This document shows positions 51,660-60,415 of a stretch of 64,000 bases of DNA, one piece after another. The notes beneath the pieces are model-generated. The model did not search any database. It was not told the DNA's origin and was given only the letters and a program-made list of their open reading frames with translations. The stretch covers positions 4,554,001 through 4,618,000 of the forward strand of contig NZ_CP126307.1 of NCBI RefSeq assembly GCF_030144325.1, in the 5' to 3' direction. Every line of letters starts with the position of its first letter. Positions within the stretch are counted from its first letter, which is position 1. A program made the position numbers and the translations under genes. Source of the DNA: Bosea vestrisii. GTDB taxonomy: Bacteria > Pseudomonadota > Alphaproteobacteria > Rhizobiales > Beijerinckiaceae.

Positions 51660-52154
51660 ATGCCTGTACGTCCGATCCTGAGCTTTCCCGACCCGCGCCT
51701 GCGACTGCCCGCGCCTCCGGTCACGCGCTTCGATGCGGATCTGCGCGCGCTCGCCGAGGATCTGCTCGACACGATGCGGGCGGCACCGGGCATCGGCATC
51801 ACGGCGCCGCATGTCGGCGTGCTCGCACGTCTCGTCGTGCTGGAGCTGACGCCCGGAGACGTGCGCACTTATGTCAATCCGGAGCTGGACCAGGTCTCGC
51901 GCGAAACCATCCGTCATACCGAGGGCAGCGTCTCGATGCCGGGCGTCACCGACGAGCTCGAACGCCATGCCCGCATCCGTGTGCGCTATCAGGATCTCGG
52001 CGGGACAGAGCAGAATGAGGACGCGGACGGCCTGCTCGCCATCTGCCATCAGCACGAAATCGACCAGCTCGACGGCGTCTTCTGGATCGACCGCCTGTCG
52101 CGGCTCAAGCGCGACAGGCTGATCGCCCGCTACAACAAGCTGCGGCGGGGGTAG
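51660..52154 (+). CDS. Peptide deformylase-like protein lacking metal ligands
   Basis: A 164-residue protein with the deformylase fold: PDPRLRLPAPPV at the start, GIGITAPHVGV (normal GxGxAAxQ with Gln replaced by His), EGSVSMPGV (normal EGCLS, so the metal-binding Cys is Ser) and CHQHEIDQLDG (normal HExDH, so the second metal His is Gln). Two of three ligands are thus gone; the Glu and first His remain. This is probably an inactive or repurposed paralog, with the essential Def encoded elsewhere. ATG at 51660; weak ribosome site. Confidence 0.85.
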   Translation: MPVRPILSFPDPRLRLPAPPVTRFDADLRALAEDLLDTMRAAPGIGITAPHVGVLARLVVLELTPGDVRTYVNPELDQVSRETIRHTEGSVSMPGVTDELERHARIRVRYQDLGGTEQNEDADGLLAICHQHEIDQLDGVFWIDRLSRLKRDRLIARYNKLRRG

Positions 52155-52168
52155 CACCGAGGGCATGG

Positions 52169-52212
52169 CGTCATGCTCGGGTCTGCGCTTCGCTTCGCCC
52201 GAGAATGACGCC
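52169..52212. repeat. Palindrome between convergent genes (GGCGTCATGCTCGGG / CCCGAGAATGACGCC)
   Basis: Arms GGCGTCATGCTCGGG and CCCGAGAATGACGCC pair around TCTGCGCTTCGCTTCG with one mismatch. Same family as 17518-17630. A likely bidirectional terminator for the deformylase-like and aminotransferase genes. Confidence 0.8.
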
Positions 52213-52220
52213 CGGTCCGT

Positions 52221-53561
52221 TCAGTTCGCCACAGCCCTGATCACCCGCCGCAGCTTGCCGATCAGCTCCTCGACCTGCGCCTCCGTGATGATCAGCGGCG
52301 GCGAGAAGGCGATCGTGTCGGCCGCGGTGCGGACCATCAGGCCCTCATCGCGGAAGAGGCGGTCCATCGCTTCGAAGGCGCGCTTGCCGACGCCCTCTGC
52401 CCGCGGCGCGAGGTCGACGGCGCCGACCAGGCCGAGCGTGCGGATATCGACAACGTTCGGCTCGCCCTTCAGGCTCATCACCGCATCGGCCCAGCTCTCC
52501 TCCATCGCCCGGGCGCGTTCGAACAGGCCCTCTTCGCGATAGATGTCGAGCGAGGCGAGCGCGGCGGCGGCGGCGAGCGGATGGCCGGAATAGGTGTAGC
52601 CGTGGAACAGCTCGATGACGTTGTCCGGCCCGCCCATGAAGGCATCGTAGATGTGCTTGCGCACGATCACGCCGCCCATCGGCACCGTGCCTGAGGTCAC
52701 GCCCTTGGCGAAGGTGATCATGTCGGGGATGACGCCGTAGCGCTCGGCGGCGAAGGCGAAGCCGAGGCGGCCGAAGCCGGTGATGACCTCGTCGAAGATC
52801 AGGAGGATGCCGTGCTTGTCGCAAATCTCGCGCAGGCGCTTGAGATAGCCCTTCGGCGGCGGCAGCGCTCCCGTTGAACCGGCCATCGGCTCGACGATCA
52901 CGGCGGCGATGGTCGAGGCGTCGTGCAGAGCGACCACCCGCTCGAGATCATCGGCGAAATGGGCGCCGTATTCCGGCTCGCCCTTGCTGAAGGCCTGCTT
53001 CTCGCGATCATAGGTATGCGAGATATGGTCGGTGCCGGTCAAAAGTCCGCCGAAGAACTTGCGGTTGTTGACCATGCCGCCGACCGAAATGCCGCCGAAG
53101 CCGACGCCGTGATAGCCGCGCTCGCGGCCGATCAGCCGGGTCTTCGAGCCTTTGCCCGAGACGTTCCAGTAGGCGAGGGCGATCTTCAGCGCCGAATCGG
53201 CCGCCTCCGAGCCGGAGCCGGCGAAGAAGACATGGTCGAGATCGCCCGGCGCCAGCGCCGCGATGCGGGCGGCGGCGGCGAAGACCTTGGGGTGGCCGTA
53301 CTGGAACGACGGGGCGTAGTCGAGCTCGCGCGCCTGGGCCTGGATCGCCTCGATGATCGGTTCGCGGGCATGGCCGGCATTGCAGCACCAGAGCCCGGCC
53401 GTGCCATCCATCACCGGCTTGCCCTCGGGGGTGTAGTAGAACATGCCCTCGGCCCGGGCGACCATGCGCGGATTCTGCTTGAACGACCGGTTCGCCGTGA
53501 ACGGCATCCAGTAGGCTTCGAGATCGTTCGGCGAGCTGATGGCGCGCGGCGCAGAGGTCAT
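52221..53561 (-). CDS. Class III omega-amino acid:pyruvate aminotransferase
   Basis: A 446-residue PLP enzyme of the aspartate aminotransferase family subgroup III. The N terminus YWMPFTANRSFKQNPRM is typical of beta-alanine/omega-amino acid:pyruvate transaminases. FFAGSGSEAADSALKIA holds the phosphate site, YHGVGFGGISVGG, DEVITGFGRLG the PLP-contacting Asp, and the Schiff-base Lys is in TFAKGVTSGTVPMGG. Length normal. ATG at 53561. Substrate (beta-alanine, 4-aminobutyrate, taurine-like amines) cannot be fixed by sequence. Confidence 0.92.
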   Translation of the reverse strand: MTSAPRAISSPNDLEAYWMPFTANRSFKQNPRMVARAEGMFYYTPEGKPVMDGTAGLWCCNAGHAREPIIEAIQAQARELDYAPSFQYGHPKVFAAAARIAALAPGDLDHVFFAGSGSEAADSALKIALAYWNVSGKGSKTRLIGRERGYHGVGFGGISVGGMVNNRKFFGGLLTGTDHISHTYDREKQAFSKGEPEYGAHFADDLERVVALHDASTIAAVIVEPMAGSTGALPPPKGYLKRLREICDKHGILLIFDEVITGFGRLGFAFAAERYGVIPDMITFAKGVTSGTVPMGGVIVRKHIYDAFMGGPDNVIELFHGYTYSGHPLAAAAALASLDIYREEGLFERARAMEESWADAVMSLKGEPNVVDIRTLGLVGAVDLAPRAEGVGKRAFEAMDRLFRDEGLMVRTAADTIAFSPPLIITEAQVEELIGKLRRVIRAVAN

Positions 53562-53742
53562 GATCCGGTCCCATTTAGTTTTTTAAAGCTTCCTCAACCT
53601 AGCAGCGCGGTCGGGGCTGTAAATCCGCATCGGCTCGGGGCATGCCTGCGCCCGGCGGGCGGCAGCCTGCTCGCTGACGCAAGGTGACGTAACGTCGTTT
53701 GTGGCGTAGGCTCAATAGGGGGTAACACTGGACTACGCCCCG

Positions 53743-55523
53743 ATGGCCGAGGATGCCGCTTGTCCGGACGGGACCGAGCCCATCGCGACGGAGGAAATCC
53801 GCGCGCAGCTCGATCGCGTACTCGCGTCGGATATCTTCCGTAGCGCGCCGCAGTTGACCGCCTTCTTGAGCTATGTCGTCGAGCAGGCGCTGGCCGGCCG
53901 TGCCGGCGAGCTGAAAGGCTATACCATCGCCGTCGAGGCGTTTGGTCGCTCCGCCGATTTCGATCCGCAATCCGATCCGATCGTCCGGGTCGAGGCGGGG
54001 CGGCTGCGCAAGGCGCTCAACCTCTATTTCGCGGCTGATGGCGTACGCGATCCAGTCCGGATCGCTATTGCGGTCGGAGCCTATGTGCCGAGCTTTACGC
54101 GACTCGCCGCGTCCGAGTCGGAGCTGACCGGGCTGGCATCGGATGCAGGGCGGGCCGCGATGCCGGTTGCCGCACCGACGCGCTTCCGGCTCTATGCCGC
54201 CGGCTCTATCGCGCTGCTGGCGGCTCTGATTGCGCTTGCCGCCTGGCATCTCTCGCGCGGATCGGAGCCCGGCACGACCATGTCGAAGGGGACGCGCTTG
54301 CGCCACGACCAGCCCTGTCGGTCGCGCCGGAGCAAATGGCGTCGGAGACCGCCGCCGAGCCGGTCACGGTGGCGGCGAGCTTGCCAGTGGTCGCCGTCGT
54401 GGTTGCTGGCGACATCGCCGATCCCGCGATCGAGGATGCGGCGCGGCTGTTCATGCGCCATCTCGTCGACACCATGGCCCGTTTCGACGACCTGCTCGTG
54501 GTCAAGACACCCGGCACGGCGCTGCGGCCAGAGGATGGGGCCGATTATGTCCTGACCCTCAACACTGCGCGGGCCGGCGACAAGATCGAGGGCTTCGTGC
54601 GGCTCAGTGCTGCAAAGGACGGCCGCATCGTCTGGACGACGTCCGGCGAGCGCAGCCTTGCCGCACTCGGTGACGGTTCGGAACTGCGCGAAATGGCGCA
54701 GCGGCTGGCGATCCGGCTCGTCCAGCCTTACGGCATCCTGCATGCCGACCTCAGGCTGGCCACGCTGCCGCCCGCGACCAGCTGTATCTATCAGGCGCTC
54801 AACGTCCGCCGGCACATGCGGGCCGAAGACCACCTCGCTGCCCGCAACTGCCTCGATGCGCTCATCGCGCGCGATCCCGAATTCCACCCGGCCTGGTCGC
54901 ATCTGGCGCTGCTCACCGCCGACGAATACGCCTCCGGCCTGAACGTTCGTTCCGGCTCGCCGCTCGATCGCCTTCTTGCCGCCGCAGTCAATGCGGTGAG
55001 ACTGGCGCCGGTGAGTGCACGCGCGCATCAGGCGATGATGGAGGCGCAGTTTCTGCGCGGCATGACGGAAGAGGCGCTCAAGTCGGGCCGGGAGGCTCTG
55101 GCGCGCAACCCTTACGATCCCGACATCATGGCGGATCTCGGCGCGCGCTATGTCCAGCTCGATCGGGCGGCAGAAGGGTTGCCGCTGCTCGAGCGCGCCG
55201 TCGCCCTGAGCATTGGCCGCCCGTCCTGGTACGATATCTACCTGTTCCTGGCCGCTCATCTGACCGGCGCCGACAAGCTGGCCGAGACCCAGGCTGCCTT
55301 GATCAAGTCGGACGAGACCCCCCTCGGCTTGATCGGGCGCGCCGTGGCGAGCGCTGCCGCCGACGATCGTGTCGATCTGGCGGAGGTCCTGCGGCTGCTC
55401 GGGCAGGTTGAGCCGCTGTTTGCCCTCGATGCGCGGCTCTATCTGACCCGCAAGGGGTTTTCCCCGGCTGCCAGCGACCGCATCCTCGCCGCCATCGGGC
55501 AGATCGGCCTGCAGCCCCGCTAG
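53743..55523 (+). pseudogene. Winged-helix-like/TPR membrane protein with one frameshift
   Basis: ATG at 53743 begins a domain found before TPR or cyclase modules in Hyphomicrobiales: EIRAQLDRVLASDIFRSAPQLTAFLSYVVEQALAG, with GYTIAVEAFGRSADFDPQSD and VRVEAGRLRKALNLYF. One membrane helix (AAGSIALLAALIALAAWHL) follows. After the four-G run at 54288-54291 the frame changes; the body (VVAVVVAGDIADPAIEDAARLFM, then TPR-like helices with AHQAMMEAQFLRGMTEEALKSGREAL and PYDPDIMADLGARYV) continues to TAG at 55521-55523. Adding one G restores 593 residues. Sensor or regulatory role is inferred. Confidence 0.75.
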
Positions 55524-55670
55524 GGCAAGATATCCTGTGAACTCCTCTGGATGCGCCCGCGAGATTCGACGAAGGGCCTCGCAGGCGATGAATCCGGCCG
55601 CTATCCTGTGCTGGTCGCAGCTGATTCGTAGCGTCGCGTTCCCCTTCAACCCCTTGCGCGATTTCAGCCC

Positions 55671-57113
55671 TTGGCTCGCATCCGCCTCAGCGCTCTCTCT
55701 CCGGCCGCCAGCGGCGTCGCCGGCTTTTCGCTGGGCGCCGCCGCCATTTTGCTGCTGCCGGGGAATCTCGCCAACGCGATCGGCCTCCTGAGTGCAGGGC
55801 TCGGTCTTGCCGGGGCCGCGGCTCTCGCGCGTCGGGGCCGGACGCAGGAGCGCGAGCAGCTGCTTGCGGCGATCGGCGAGGTCAAGGTCCGTCTCGCGAC
55901 CAATGCCATCCGCGTCGATACGATGGCGAAGCGCTTCGACCAGCTGCCGATGGCCGAGGCTGATGCTGCGCCCGCCAAGGCGATGCTCCACGAGCTGACG
56001 GCCGAGGTAGGCCTGCTTGGCGATCTCCTGCAACAGGTCGCAACGACGCTGGGCGAGCATGACGACCAGCTCAGCCGGATCGAGGGGCGGCTCGCCAATC
56101 CACAGCCGCAGCCGGCGCGTCTCGTGGCGTTTACGCCCGAGCGGACCGAGCCCCGCATTCCGGAGCCCCTGACCGCGAGCCGGCAGGACCCGACCGAGGC
56201 CGCGCGGCTTCGGGCCGCCGAGGAGCGCGCCGCCCTGATCAGCGAAGCGCTGGCCAAGGGGCAGGTCGAAGTCCATCTCCAGCCTATCGTCAGCCTGCCG
56301 CAGCGCCGGACCCGCGGTTACGAGGCGCTGGTCAGACTGCGGCTCGACGAGAAGACGTTGCTGCTGCCCTCCGAGTTCCTGACTACGGTCGAGGAGCGTG
56401 GCTTCGGGCCGACGCTCGATGCGCTCGTCCTGACGCGCGCCCTTGCCATAGCCCGTCACCTCGGCGGCAAGCCGGGCGAGCTCTTCGTCGCCTGCAATTT
56501 CAGCGCGGCGACCTGGGGTTCATCCCGCGCCCTGGCGGCGTTGTCGCGGATCCTGGAAAAATACCACGAGCATATCGGCAATCTCGTCATCGAGATGCCG
56601 CAGCGGGTCTTCAGGTCGCTGGAGCCGGCGAGCCTCGGGCTACTCGGCGCCATGTCGGCCAATGGCGTGCGCTTCGCGCTCGACCATGTCTCGGACCTGC
56701 GCTTCGATCCGATTTCACTGCACGATCGCGGCGTGCGCTTCGTCAAGGCTCCGGCGGCGTTGCTGCTGGCGGAGGCGCGCGGCGGCAAGCTTGCCGACAT
56801 CGCCGTGGGTGATCTCGCAGTCCAGCTCGCCCGCGGCTCGATCCAGCTGGTGGCCGAGGAGGTCGAGGACGATCCGATGGTCGCCGACATGCTCGACCTT
56901 GGCATTGCTTACGGCCAGGGCGTCGTCTTCTCGCCGCCACGACCGGTCCGCCCCGAGGTCTTCGCCGAACCGCAGCCGGAGGCTGCTCAGGCTTCCGCCG
57001 TTCCAGTCCCGCCGCCCGCATCCGCCGAAGTGGTGGAGCATCCCGCCCTGGCATCGCCGCCTGTCGTGAAGCGCGTGCCCTTCCGCGACATCCTGCGCCG
57101 CGCCACCGCTTGA
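55671..57113 (+). CDS. EAL-domain protein with a degenerate active site
   Basis: A 480-residue protein: a hydrophobic N-terminal pair of helices (AASGVAGFSLGAAAILLLPG and IGLLSAGLGLAGAAALA), a linker coil (residues 60-180), then an EAL domain from about 190. EALVRL in RRTRGYEALVRLR keeps the EAL Glu; Asn in CNFSAATW, Glu in IEMPQR, Lys in FVKAP and Glu in AEEVEDDP also remain. But the DDFG loop is DHVSDL, losing the second metal Asp. c-di-GMP hydrolysis is therefore doubtful; it may bind the nucleotide. TTG start at 55671; no better start seen. Confidence 0.8.
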   Translation: MARIRLSALSPAASGVAGFSLGAAAILLLPGNLANAIGLLSAGLGLAGAAALARRGRTQEREQLLAAIGEVKVRLATNAIRVDTMAKRFDQLPMAEADAAPAKAMLHELTAEVGLLGDLLQQVATTLGEHDDQLSRIEGRLANPQPQPARLVAFTPERTEPRIPEPLTASRQDPTEAARLRAAEERAALISEALAKGQVEVHLQPIVSLPQRRTRGYEALVRLRLDEKTLLLPSEFLTTVEERGFGPTLDALVLTRALAIARHLGGKPGELFVACNFSAATWGSSRALAALSRILEKYHEHIGNLVIEMPQRVFRSLEPASLGLLGAMSANGVRFALDHVSDLRFDPISLHDRGVRFVKAPAALLLAEARGGKLADIAVGDLAVQLARGSIQLVAEEVEDDPMVADMLDLGIAYGQGVVFSPPRPVRPEVFAEPQPEAAQASAVPVPPPASAEVVEHPALASPPVVKRVPFRDILRRATA

Positions 57114-57195
57114 ACCTTTCCGTGAGGGCGGAAGCACTGGCCCGCGCCGGCGAAGCCGCGTAAACAGGCGGCGCTTGTCCGACAGGAGTTTCCCC

Positions 57196-58053
57196 GTGCC
57201 GTCATCGACCCGCCTTCTGTCCGGGGTTTCGTCCGTCATCGGTCAGTACGAGCTTTGCCTGTGCGATATCTGGGGCGTGGTCCATAACGGCGTTGCGCCC
57301 TTCGCTGCGGCCTGTGATGCCCTGGCAAGGATGCGGGCGGGCGGGGTCACTGTCGTGCTGGTCTCGAATGCGCCGCGCCCGCGCTCCGAGATCGCGGTCC
57401 AGCTCGGCAAGCTCGGTGTCCCCGGCGATACCTTCGACGCGATCGTCACCTCCGGCGACGTCGCGCGCGACCTGATCGCCCACCGCGCCGGCGAGCCGCT
57501 CTATCATCTCGGCCCGCCGCGCGATCTGCCGCTGATGGCCGGGCTCGATGCGCCGCGCGTCGGGCCGGGCGAGGCACACTATGTCGTCTGCACCGGCCTG
57601 TTCGACGACGAGACCGAGACGGCCGAGAGCTACGCCGGTCAGCTCGCCGATTTCGCTCGCCGTGACCTGACGCTGATCTGCGCCAATCCGGATCTCGTGG
57701 TCGATCGCGGCGGGCGCATCGTCCCTTGCGCCGGTTCACTGGCTGTCGCTTACGAAAAGATTGGCGGCAAGGCGATCTATGCCGGCAAGCCGCATGCGCC
57801 GATCTATGACCTCGCCATCCGTCTCGGCCAGGAATTGCGCGGCGAGACGGTCGAAAAGGCACGCATCCTGGCGGTCGGCGACGCGATCCGCACCGACATC
57901 GCCGGCGCAGTCGGATATGGGCTTGATTCGCTGATGTGTGTGGCCGGCATCCATGCCGGCGAGATGGCGGGCTTGTCGGAGGAGGCGCTGGAAGACTGGT
58001 TCAGCCGGCAGAGCCACCAGCCCGATTACGCCATGCCGCATCTGGCCTGGTAA
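57196..58053 (+). CDS. HAD-superfamily phosphatase, TIGR01459 type
   Basis: A 285-residue class IIA HAD hydrolase. Motif I LCDIWGVVHNG with both Asp positions as D-x-W (first Asp in LCD), motif II VLVSNAPRPRSE, and motif III/IV IYAGKPHAPIYDLAI ... ILAVGDAIRTDIAGAVGYG. It probably dephosphorylates a sugar or nucleotide phosphate; substrate unknown. GTG at 57196 with AGGAG upstream; TTG at 57175 possible. Convergent with the CheY-like gene, four bases apart. Confidence 0.85.
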   Translation: MPSSTRLLSGVSSVIGQYELCLCDIWGVVHNGVAPFAAACDALARMRAGGVTVVLVSNAPRPRSEIAVQLGKLGVPGDTFDAIVTSGDVARDLIAHRAGEPLYHLGPPRDLPLMAGLDAPRVGPGEAHYVVCTGLFDDETETAESYAGQLADFARRDLTLICANPDLVVDRGGRIVPCAGSLAVAYEKIGGKAIYAGKPHAPIYDLAIRLGQELRGETVEKARILAVGDAIRTDIAGAVGYGLDSLMCVAGIHAGEMAGLSEEALEDWFSRQSHQPDYAMPHLAW

Positions 58054-58057
58054 AAGC

Positions 58058-58441
58058 TTAGGCGGCGCAGGCCGCCTCGATCTTCGATTTCAGCGTCTGC
58101 GCGTTGAACGGCTTGACGATATAGTTGTTCACGCCGGCCTTCTTGGCGGCGATGACGTTCTCGGTCTTCGATTCCGCCGTCACCATGATGAATGGCGTCT
58201 CGGAGATGGCGTCCTCGTTGCGGACCTGGCGTAGCAACTCGTAGCCGGTCATCGGCTCCATATTCCAGTCCGAGATCACCAGCCCGTACTTCTTGTCGCG
58301 CATCTTGGCGATCGCGGCAGTGCCGTCGGAAGCGTCGTCGACATTCTCGAAGCCGAGCTGCTTCAGGAGGTTACGGATGATCCGCACCATCGTCTGATAG
58401 TCGTCCACTACCAGGATCGGCATTGACGGATCGACAGCCAT
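58058..58441 (-). CDS. CheY-type single-domain response regulator
   Basis: A 127-residue receiver domain. The acidic pocket is Asp13-Asp14, the phosphoacceptor Asp58 in LVISDWNMEPMTG, Thr88 in MVTAES and Lys110 in IVKPFNA. No output domain; such proteins bind flagellar motor or kinases. No chemotaxis kinase or receptors are in the window, so its partner is elsewhere. ATG at 58441; the frame upstream to 58669 is not supported by homology. Confidence 0.92.
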   Translation of the reverse strand: MAVDPSMPILVVDDYQTMVRIIRNLLKQLGFENVDDASDGTAAIAKMRDKKYGLVISDWNMEPMTGYELLRQVRNEDAISETPFIMVTAESKTENVIAAKKAGVNNYIVKPFNAQTLKSKIEAACAA

Positions 58442-58719
58442 GACGGCGCTCCAAGCAAGTAGTCCGCGGCGCCGACGATGCCGACGCGGGCCGCTCTCGC
58501 AGAGAGGCGACCTTTGGTCAACTGTGATAGGCCGGCGACGTTTCAAAGCCGTTAACCCGGTCGCGGAGTGACCTAGCGGCATACGACCTTTGGGGGAGAT
58601 CAGAACGACCCAACAGGCACCAAAGTTCAATGGTGCGGTGCAGCGAACTGTGAGACCTTCCCTACTCAACCCCGGATGCAGGCGGTCCTCCGCCGTGCTG
58701 CAGTTGCGAGAGCTGACCG

Positions 58720-59166
58720 ATGATGGCGAGCACGCTCTATCAAGTTCACGCCTTCGAGGATCTGGTCGTCGGGCAGCGCGAGAGCCTGATGCGCACCGTC
58801 ATGGAGCGTGATATCTCGCTCTTCGCCGATCTCTCGGGTGACGCCAATCCGATCCATCTCTGTGATCGCTATGCCGCCTCGACCAAGTTCGGCCAGCGCA
58901 TCGCCCATGGCATGCTGACCGCGAGCCTGGTCTCGGCCCTGCTCGGCACGCGTCTGCCGGGGCCGGGCGCGGTCTATCTCTCGCAGACACTCAATTTCCT
59001 CGCGCCAGTGAAGATCGGCGATGTCGTCACCGCCAGCGTCGAAGTGGTCGAGCTCGTGGCCGAGCGCCGCCGTGCCCGGCTGTTCTGCGAATGCCTGGTC
59101 GACGGCAAGGCCGTGCTGGAAGGCGAGGCTTGGGTGGCGTTGCCGCGTGCGGTGGCAAAGGGCTGA
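58720..59166 (+). CDS. MaoC-like hot-dog dehydratase
   Basis: A 148-residue hot-dog protein. The (R)-hydratase motif DLSGDANPIHLCDRYA supplies Asp and His, followed by FGQRIAHGMLTASLVSALLGTRLPGPGAVY, the family core. Probably hydrates an enoyl-CoA or acyl thioester. ATG at 58720 (or the one right after). Stands alone between the CheY-like gene and ribF; the gap 58442-58719 has no gene. Confidence 0.9.
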   Translation: MMASTLYQVHAFEDLVVGQRESLMRTVMERDISLFADLSGDANPIHLCDRYAASTKFGQRIAHGMLTASLVSALLGTRLPGPGAVYLSQTLNFLAPVKIGDVVTASVEVVELVAERRRARLFCECLVDGKAVLEGEAWVALPRAVAKG

Positions 59167-59245
59167 GGTCCGGCCTTGACGCTCACCGTTGCTTGGGGCC
59201 AAACACGGCCCTAGCCGGGGCTTCCCGGCGCCGACCTTGCGTTCC

Positions 59246-60229
59246 ATGACCTCATCTTTCGACGCGCCGCGATCCGTTGCGCAGCCCGTCTTCGTCCTCG
59301 AACCCGGCAAGCCGATACCGGCCGACCTGCGCGGCCGCGTGCTGGCGCTCGGCAATTTCGACGGTGTCCATCGCGGCCATGCCGAGCTCGCGCGCGTCGC
59401 CGGCGAGATGGCGGCGGAGCAGGGGACCAGCGCCGCGGCGCTGACCTTCGAGCCGCATCCGCGCACCGTGTTCCGGCCGGATCAGCCCGTCTTCCGGCTG
59501 ACGCCTGAGCCGATCAAGGTCGCGCTCCTCGCCGGCCTTGGGCTCTCGCCCAGCTTCATCATCCCCTTCGATCGCGCAATCGCCGGCATCCCGGCGGAAG
59601 CTTTCGTCGATGAACTGCTGCTCGGCCAGCTCGGCGCTGCCGGTCTCGTTTGCGGCTACGACTTCCATTTCGGCAAGGGCCGCACCGGCTCGCCCGAAAT
59701 GCTGCAGGCGCGCGCCGGCCATGCCGGTATTCCCGTCGCTGTCGTCCCGCCTTTCGCCTTCCAGGGTGAGCCGGTTTCCTCGACCCTCGTACGCGCTGCG
59801 CTCGAAACCGGCGATATTGGCCATGCCGCGGCTCTGCTCGGCCGGCCCTGGTTCGTGCGCGGCGAGGTCGCCCATGGCGACAAGCGCGGCCGCGATCTCG
59901 GCTATCCCACCGCAAATATGCATCTGTCCCGCGAGTGTCGCCTGCGCTTCGGCATCTATGCGGTCCGGATGAAGATCGACGGTGTCTGGCGCGATGGCGT
60001 CGCCAGCTTCGGCAGTCGCCCGACTTTCGACGACGGCGCGCCCCGGCTCGAAACCTTCGTCTTCGGCTTTTCCGGCGATCTCTATGGCAAGACCGTCGAT
60101 GTCGCCTTCGTCGCCTTTCTGCGCGGTGAGGCGAAGTTCGATACGCTCGAGGCACTGATCGTGCAGATGGATGCCGACAGCGCGAGCGCGCGCGACATCC
60201 TGGCGAAAACGCCGGCCTTCCTTCCCTGA
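59246..60229 (+). CDS. ribF: Bifunctional riboflavin kinase / FAD synthetase
   Basis: A 327-residue enzyme making FMN and FAD. The N-terminal FAD synthetase (residues about 33-190) has LALGNFDGVHRGHAEL and FEPHPRTVF; the C-terminal kinase (about 200-325) has RGEVAHGDKRGRDLGYPTANM and GIYAVRM, with VASFGSRPTFDD. ATG at 59246 preferred; upstream in-frame codons to 59189 lack homology. Precedes ileS and lspA, the usual ribF-ileS-lspA order. Confidence 0.95.
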   Translation: MTSSFDAPRSVAQPVFVLEPGKPIPADLRGRVLALGNFDGVHRGHAELARVAGEMAAEQGTSAAALTFEPHPRTVFRPDQPVFRLTPEPIKVALLAGLGLSPSFIIPFDRAIAGIPAEAFVDELLLGQLGAAGLVCGYDFHFGKGRTGSPEMLQARAGHAGIPVAVVPPFAFQGEPVSSTLVRAALETGDIGHAAALLGRPWFVRGEVAHGDKRGRDLGYPTANMHLSRECRLRFGIYAVRMKIDGVWRDGVASFGSRPTFDDGAPRLETFVFGFSGDLYGKTVDVAFVAFLRGEAKFDTLEALIVQMDADSASARDILAKTPAFLP

Positions 60230-60415
60230 CGAGGCTTTGCTAGAAGCCGCTGATGTCCGCTCCGCACCTTGTTCTGCTTCGGCGAATTACCGGCCCGGCT
60301 GCCGCCCTGCGCTGATGCGCGGGCGTTTGCGCAGGCCGGGACGACGATCGCTTCCTCGTGACATTCCAGGATGGGCGCGCCGCGTGCCGAGCCGCCATCC
60401 GCACCGAGCCGGATC

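Noticed and set aside
58442..58669. N-terminal extension of the CheY-like protein
   Set aside because: No homology upstream of the ATG at 58441 and composition is non-coding-like.
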